In this document: in pieces, positions 61,080-64,000 of the stretch | Layout of the letters: every line of letters starts with the position of its first letter | How positions within the stretch are numbered: position 1 is the stretch's first letter | Assembly (NCBI RefSeq): GCF_016907955.1 | Contig: NZ_JAFBCX010000025.1 | Span: 29,368 to 93,367 of the forward strand | From: Lentzea nigeriaca | GTDB lineage: Bacteria; Actinomycetota; Actinomycetes; Mycobacteriales; Pseudonocardiaceae | Length of the DNA: 64,000 bases | Reading direction: 5' to 3' | Notes under the pieces: generated by a model | The model's input: only the letters and a program-made list of their open reading frames with translations | The model's database searches: none | Told to the model about the DNA's origin: nothing | Translations under genes and position numbers: made by a program

Positions 61080-61137
61080 ACCAACACCTTCGTACTGGCA
61101 ATCCAGCCGGGACAGAGCACTTGTGCTCACCCGAGCA

Positions 61138-61151
61138 GGGACGCGGGTTAC
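61138..61151. promoter_or_regulatory. DosR-like box between the two flavodoxins (GGGACGCGGGTTAC)
   Basis: Two mismatches to GGGACNNNNGTCCC. It lies 59 bp from the minus-strand flavodoxin start and 53 bp from the plus-strand one. Confidence 0.45.
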
Positions 61152-61203
61152 TGAAGTCGGTCTTCACGCAGGGCGATCGTGGAAGGCGACAGAGGAGGCA
61201 GTG

Positions 61204-61719
61204 ATGAGGGTTCTGGTGGTCTACGCGAGCGCTGCGGGCTCGACGGCGGGCATTGCCGAGTGGATCACAGGCGCACTGATGGCACGTGGACACGAAGTGG
61301 AGCTGCGCTCGGTCGAGGAGGTGACCGGCGTGGCGGACTACGACGCGTTCGTGATCGGCAGCGCGGTCCACGACAAGGCCTGGCTGCCGGCGGCTGCGGA
61401 CTTCCTCGCGCAGAACCGTCGCACCCTGTGTGGCAAGCCGGTGTGGCTGTTCAGCGTCGGATTGCCAGGCGCGTTGCGCGGCCCGCTCCGCAGGTGGGCG
61501 ATGCTGGAGGAGACCGACATCCTCGCAGAGCTGCTCAGGGACGTCACCCCGGTGGAACACCGGCTGTTCACCGGTGTGATCACGCCGTCGACGTTCGGGA
61601 AGTTCGGCGCGTTGTTGTTCCGCGCCATGGGCGGCCGGTTCGGCGACTTCCGCGACTGGGCCGAGATGGAGAGGTGGAGCGAGTCGATCGCGGACGTGTT
61701 GGCGGAGCAGAAGTCGTGA
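61204..61719 (+). CDS. Flavodoxin-like protein, second copy
   Basis: A 171-residue flavodoxin-fold protein with VLVVYASAAGSTAGIAEWI (3-21) and FVIGSAVHDKAWLPAA (47-62) as FMN loops and KPVWLFSVGLPG (78-89). It is a distant paralogue of the divergent flavodoxin. GAGGAGG lies 6-12 bases before the ATG at 61204. A hairpin at 61716-61754 overlaps its stop codon. Confidence 0.82.
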   Translation: MRVLVVYASAAGSTAGIAEWITGALMARGHEVELRSVEEVTGVADYDAFVIGSAVHDKAWLPAAADFLAQNRRTLCGKPVWLFSVGLPGALRGPLRRWAMLEETDILAELLRDVTPVEHRLFTGVITPSTFGKFGALLFRAMGGRFGDFRDWAEMERWSESIADVLAEQKS

Positions 61720-61754
61720 GTGGTCTCCGGCGCCAGGCGACGGAAACCACTCAC
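61716..61754. terminator. Bidirectional hairpin terminator
   Basis: GTGAGTGGT...CTCCG pairs with CGGA...ACCACTCAC across an 11-base loop (one mismatch). It lies between the convergent flavodoxin (stop 61717-61719) and GAPDH (stop 61763) genes and can serve both. Confidence 0.7.
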
Positions 61755-61762
61755 AACCGGTC

Positions 61763-62773
61763 TCATGGAAGCGTGCGGGCGATGCGGTCCGCGAGGTCCA
61801 CGGTGCGGTTGGCGTAGCCCCATTCGTTGTCGTACCAGCCCATCACCTTCACGACGTGGCCCTGCGTCTTGGTGAGCGATGCGTCGAACACACAGGACGC
61901 GGGGTCGCCGATGATGTCCCGGGACACGACGGGATCCGTGGTGTAGCGCAGGATTCCCTTGAGCTGCTGGGCGGCCGCCTCGGCGAAGGCGCGGTTCACC
62001 TGGCCCGCGGTGGTCGGCTCGGCGAGCCGGACCGTCAGGTCGGTGAGCGAGCCGTCCTCGACCGGGACCCGCACGGCCAGCCCGTCGAGCTTGCCGTCCA
62101 GCGTCGGGATGACCAGCCCGATGGCACGGGCCGCACCGGTCGAGGTCGGGATGATGTTCACCGCCGCGGAGCGCGCCCGGCGAAGGTCCTTGTGCGGGCG
62201 GTCGAGCAGTGCCTGGTCGCCGGTGTAGCTGTGGATCGTGGTCATGACGCCTTCGACGATGCCGAACGCTTCGTCCAGCACGGCCGCCATCGGGGCGGCG
62301 CAGTTGGTGGTGCAGGACGCGTTCGAGATGATGTGGTGGGTGCCCGGCTCATAGGTGTCGTCGTTGACTCCCAGCACGATCGTGGCGTCGACGTCCTTGC
62401 CCGGCGCGGTGATCAGGACTTTGCGCGCGCCGCGTTCGATGTGGACACCGGCCGTCTCCCTGGTGCGGAACCGGCCCGTGGCCTCGATGACGATGTCGGC
62501 GCCGAGCAGCCCCCAGTTGAGCTCTGCGGGGTTTTCCTCAGCGGTCACCAGGATGCTGTGGTCGTCGACGGTGATGGTGTTCCCCTCGGCGGACACGTGC
62601 CTGCGCCACGGTCCGTAGGTCGAGTCGAACGCGAGCAGGTGCGCCAACGTCTCCGGTGTGGTGATGTCGTTGACCGCGACGATTTCGATCGCCGTGTCGT
62701 TCCGGTCGATGGCGGCGCGCAGCACGTCCCGCCCGATGCGACCGAACCCGTTGATGGCAACGCGAACCGGCAT
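61763..62773 (-). CDS. gap: Glyceraldehyde-3-phosphate dehydrogenase
   Basis: A 336-residue GAPDH. INGFGRIGRDVLRA (8-21) binds NAD(P), SNASCTTNCAAP (about 149-160) holds the catalytic cysteine, HSYTGDQALLDRPHKDLRRAR binds phosphate, and WYDNEWGYA closes the fold. It interconverts glyceraldehyde-3-phosphate and 1,3-bisphosphoglycerate. After the dinucleotide loop the acidic residue (VAVNDITTP) is typical of NAD preference. GGAG lies 6-9 bases before the ATG. It follows a class V FBPase by 10 bases, so the pair acts together in gluconeogenesis. Confidence 0.95.
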   Translation of the reverse strand: MPVRVAINGFGRIGRDVLRAAIDRNDTAIEIVAVNDITTPETLAHLLAFDSTYGPWRRHVSAEGNTITVDDHSILVTAEENPAELNWGLLGADIVIEATGRFRTRETAGVHIERGARKVLITAPGKDVDATIVLGVNDDTYEPGTHHIISNASCTTNCAAPMAAVLDEAFGIVEGVMTTIHSYTGDQALLDRPHKDLRRARSAAVNIIPTSTGAARAIGLVIPTLDGKLDGLAVRVPVEDGSLTDLTVRLAEPTTAGQVNRAFAEAAAQQLKGILRYTTDPVVSRDIIGDPASCVFDASLTKTQGHVVKVMGWYDNEWGYANRTVDLADRIARTLP

Positions 62774-62782
62774 GAGGATCTC

Positions 62783-63904
62783 CTACCTGGCTGGGACGGG
62801 GAGAGGTGCGGGCGCCATCGGCTCCCAGCGCGGGGCCAGACGCTCTTCGAGCAGCCGCATGGTGGTGTACTCGAGGTCTTCGAGCGGCAGACGGTGCGGT
62901 TCGAAGGGGCCGTGGCGGCGCATGTAGTCCATGACCTCGTTGGCCTGGCTGCGGGCGCGGTCGAACGACGGGTCGTCGAACATGTCGCGAGGGCCGATCA
63001 GCTTGCCGTCGCGCACCTGGAAGCCCAGTGCGGTGACACGCGGTGGTCCGTCGAACCGCGCGGGCGTGGCGTGGCCGATGGCGACCGGCATGATCGGTGC
63101 GTGGTGGGAGCCGCGCATGCAGCCGGCGACGGTGTGGGGGAAGGCGAACGGTTCCAGCACTTCACCGACGGCGGGCAGCCCGGACTGGGCACGGACGATC
63201 ATGACGGGATCGTCCTTGCCGACGTACTTCCCGGCGATGAGCGACAACCTCTGCGTGGACGTCGCGGCGGCCTGCTCGTCCAGTGTCTTCGACTGGACGG
63301 AATGGATGACGTACCGGGCCGGTGCGCCGATGTACATCAGCATCTCGTAGAGGTCGGCCGGGCAGTCGAACCAGATCTTCTTCTCTTCGTGCAGGTCGTA
63401 GACCTCGAACCGGAAGCCGGCGTGCATCTTCGAGTCGATGACCAGACCGGCGGTGTTGAACGGGTCGGCGAACATCTTGTACAGCGGCAGGTTCCACGCG
63501 CCGGGCTCGGTCTTGTCCGCGAGGAAGCAGATGATCGGCTCACTCGGCCGTTCGGTGAACTCCAGCTCGGCGTAGCCGGGCCCCATTCCGCGCAGGTTGC
63601 CGCTGAACGCGTCGGAGAGCAGGTCCTGGCCCGCGCCATAGAGCCCGAGGCGCTTGGCGATCTCGGTGGTGCCCAGGAAGGTGTCCCAGGCGAACGCGTG
63701 GATCGGTTCGGCGTCCGCGCCGTGTTCGTGGGTCATGATGAGTGAGATGTCGTCACCGCAGCTCGCGACCTTGGCGTCGAGCACGAGGTGGTCGCGGATC
63801 GCGGCGGTGAGTGCTTCCTGGGCGGCGGCCAGCATGTCGGGGTGCACCGAGGAGTGGCCGACGAAACCTCCGGTGTCGGCCTTGATGATGCTGAGGGTGA
63901 TCAT
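62783..63904 (-). CDS. Class V fructose-1,6-bisphosphatase (FBP aldolase/phosphatase)
   Basis: A 373-residue bifunctional enzyme of the archaeal type. The opening ITLSIIKADTGGFVGHSSVHPDM (2-24) carries metal ligands (Asp, His), SCGDDISLIMTHEHG (about 49-63) further ones, and YEMLMYIGAPARYVI and MRGSHHAPIMPV follow. Members condense triose phosphates and dephosphorylate the product, giving irreversible gluconeogenic flux. This class is rare in bacteria. The ATG at 63904 is chosen because GGAG lies 7 bases ahead and the conserved start is MITLS. It heads the operon with GAPDH. Confidence 0.9.
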   Translation of the reverse strand: MITLSIIKADTGGFVGHSSVHPDMLAAAQEALTAAIRDHLVLDAKVASCGDDISLIMTHEHGADAEPIHAFAWDTFLGTTEIAKRLGLYGAGQDLLSDAFSGNLRGMGPGYAELEFTERPSEPIICFLADKTEPGAWNLPLYKMFADPFNTAGLVIDSKMHAGFRFEVYDLHEEKKIWFDCPADLYEMLMYIGAPARYVIHSVQSKTLDEQAAATSTQRLSLIAGKYVGKDDPVMIVRAQSGLPAVGEVLEPFAFPHTVAGCMRGSHHAPIMPVAIGHATPARFDGPPRVTALGFQVRDGKLIGPRDMFDDPSFDRARSQANEVMDYMRRHGPFEPHRLPLEDLEYTTMRLLEERLAPRWEPMAPAPLPVPAR

Positions 63905-64000
63905 GGTGTGCTCCATAAGCTTGTTGATGTCCAGGACGAGGTGTTCTGGACGCCCAGGACGGCGGGGTGTGGCTGATGTGTGCTTGCCGCTGGGTGGCTC

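Noticed and set aside
1..64000. tRNA, rRNA, CRISPR array, insertion sequence or prophage
   Set aside because: No cloverleaf, rRNA segment, regularly spaced repeat, transposase or integrase motif was seen on either strand; reading by eye may miss a single tRNA.

Overview
This is a GC-rich window with compact gene packing, many ATGA/GTGA stop-start overlaps and GTG/TTG starts, typical of an actinomycete. The protein families (tandem universal stress proteins, WS/DGAT acyltransferases, a LiaF-like protein, DUF1876, Acg-type nitroreductases) suggest a soil member of the Pseudonocardiales. That placement is inference from gene content. I see no rRNA, tRNA, CRISPR array, transposase or phage gene.

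The window reads as one very large hypoxia/dormancy island. It encodes a DevS/DosS-like GAF-GAF histidine kinase (45896-47575) and a DevR/DosR-like response regulator (47576-48235) that converge end to end. The DevR DNA-binding helix closely resembles the Mycobacterium tuberculosis protein as I recall it. About 17 copies of a 14-bp palindrome resembling the DosR box (GGGACNNNNGTCCC, 0-3 mismatches) lie 5-110 bp (mostly 35-80 bp) upstream of start codons across the window. The genes behind them match families of the mycobacterial DosR regulon: universal stress proteins, CBS proteins, Acg nitroreductases, a CtpF-like cation ATPase, a Rip3-like site-2 protease with CBS domains, a phosphoribosyltransferase-hydrolase fusion, a DUF1876 protein, an HPF-like ribosome factor, WS/DGATs and a group-3b-like [NiFe] hydrogenase.

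Layout. 1-275: end of an ABC permease. 422-2265: SRPBCC protein plus WS/DGAT. 2519-6925: copper-handling operon (two membrane proteins, multicopper oxidase, P1B ATPase). 7335-10003: two membrane proteins divergent from a lycopene-cyclase-like flavoprotein. 10151-14134: universal stress/CBS block plus a DUF4389 protein. 14095-14548: decayed gene remnants and a perfect hairpin. 14561-15465: LiaF-like and DUF4342 proteins. 15528-19077: M50-CBS protease, phosphoribosyltransferase-hydrolase, YbdK-like ligase. 19242-23779: small protein, E2-like acyltransferase, membrane acyltransferase, CPBP protease, second WS/DGAT. 23736-27323: USP-led ABC exporter. 27488-28599: GerW-like protein, lipoprotein and HPF-like protein. 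28604-36518: hydrogenase structural genes, protease and hypCDE. 36626-40235: CtpF-like ATPase, a 42-residue protein, a frameshifted GerMN protein. 40307-43217: second USP-led ABC exporter. 43371-45756: beta-CASP nuclease and Acg nitroreductase. 45896-48817: DevS, DevR, SHOCT and DUF1876 proteins. 48944-59295: second USP/CBS block with a DUF4010 membrane protein, a P-type ATPase fused to a hemerythrin domain and a GNAT/acyl-CoA synthetase. 59300-59806: PPK2 pseudogene. 59922-61719: DoxX and two flavodoxins. 61763-63904: GAPDH and class V FBPase.

Inferred joint function: on oxygen loss or NO exposure, the sensor pair switches on reductant disposal and uptake (hydrogenase, flavodoxins, nitroreductases), carbon storage (WS/DGAT), gluconeogenic flux (GAPDH, FBPase), ribosome protection, ion and copper homeostasis, and nucleotide-sensing USP/CBS proteins. 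Several members are broken (PPK2, one tandem USP, GerMN and acyl-CoA synthetase frameshifts), so the island is duplicating and decaying.
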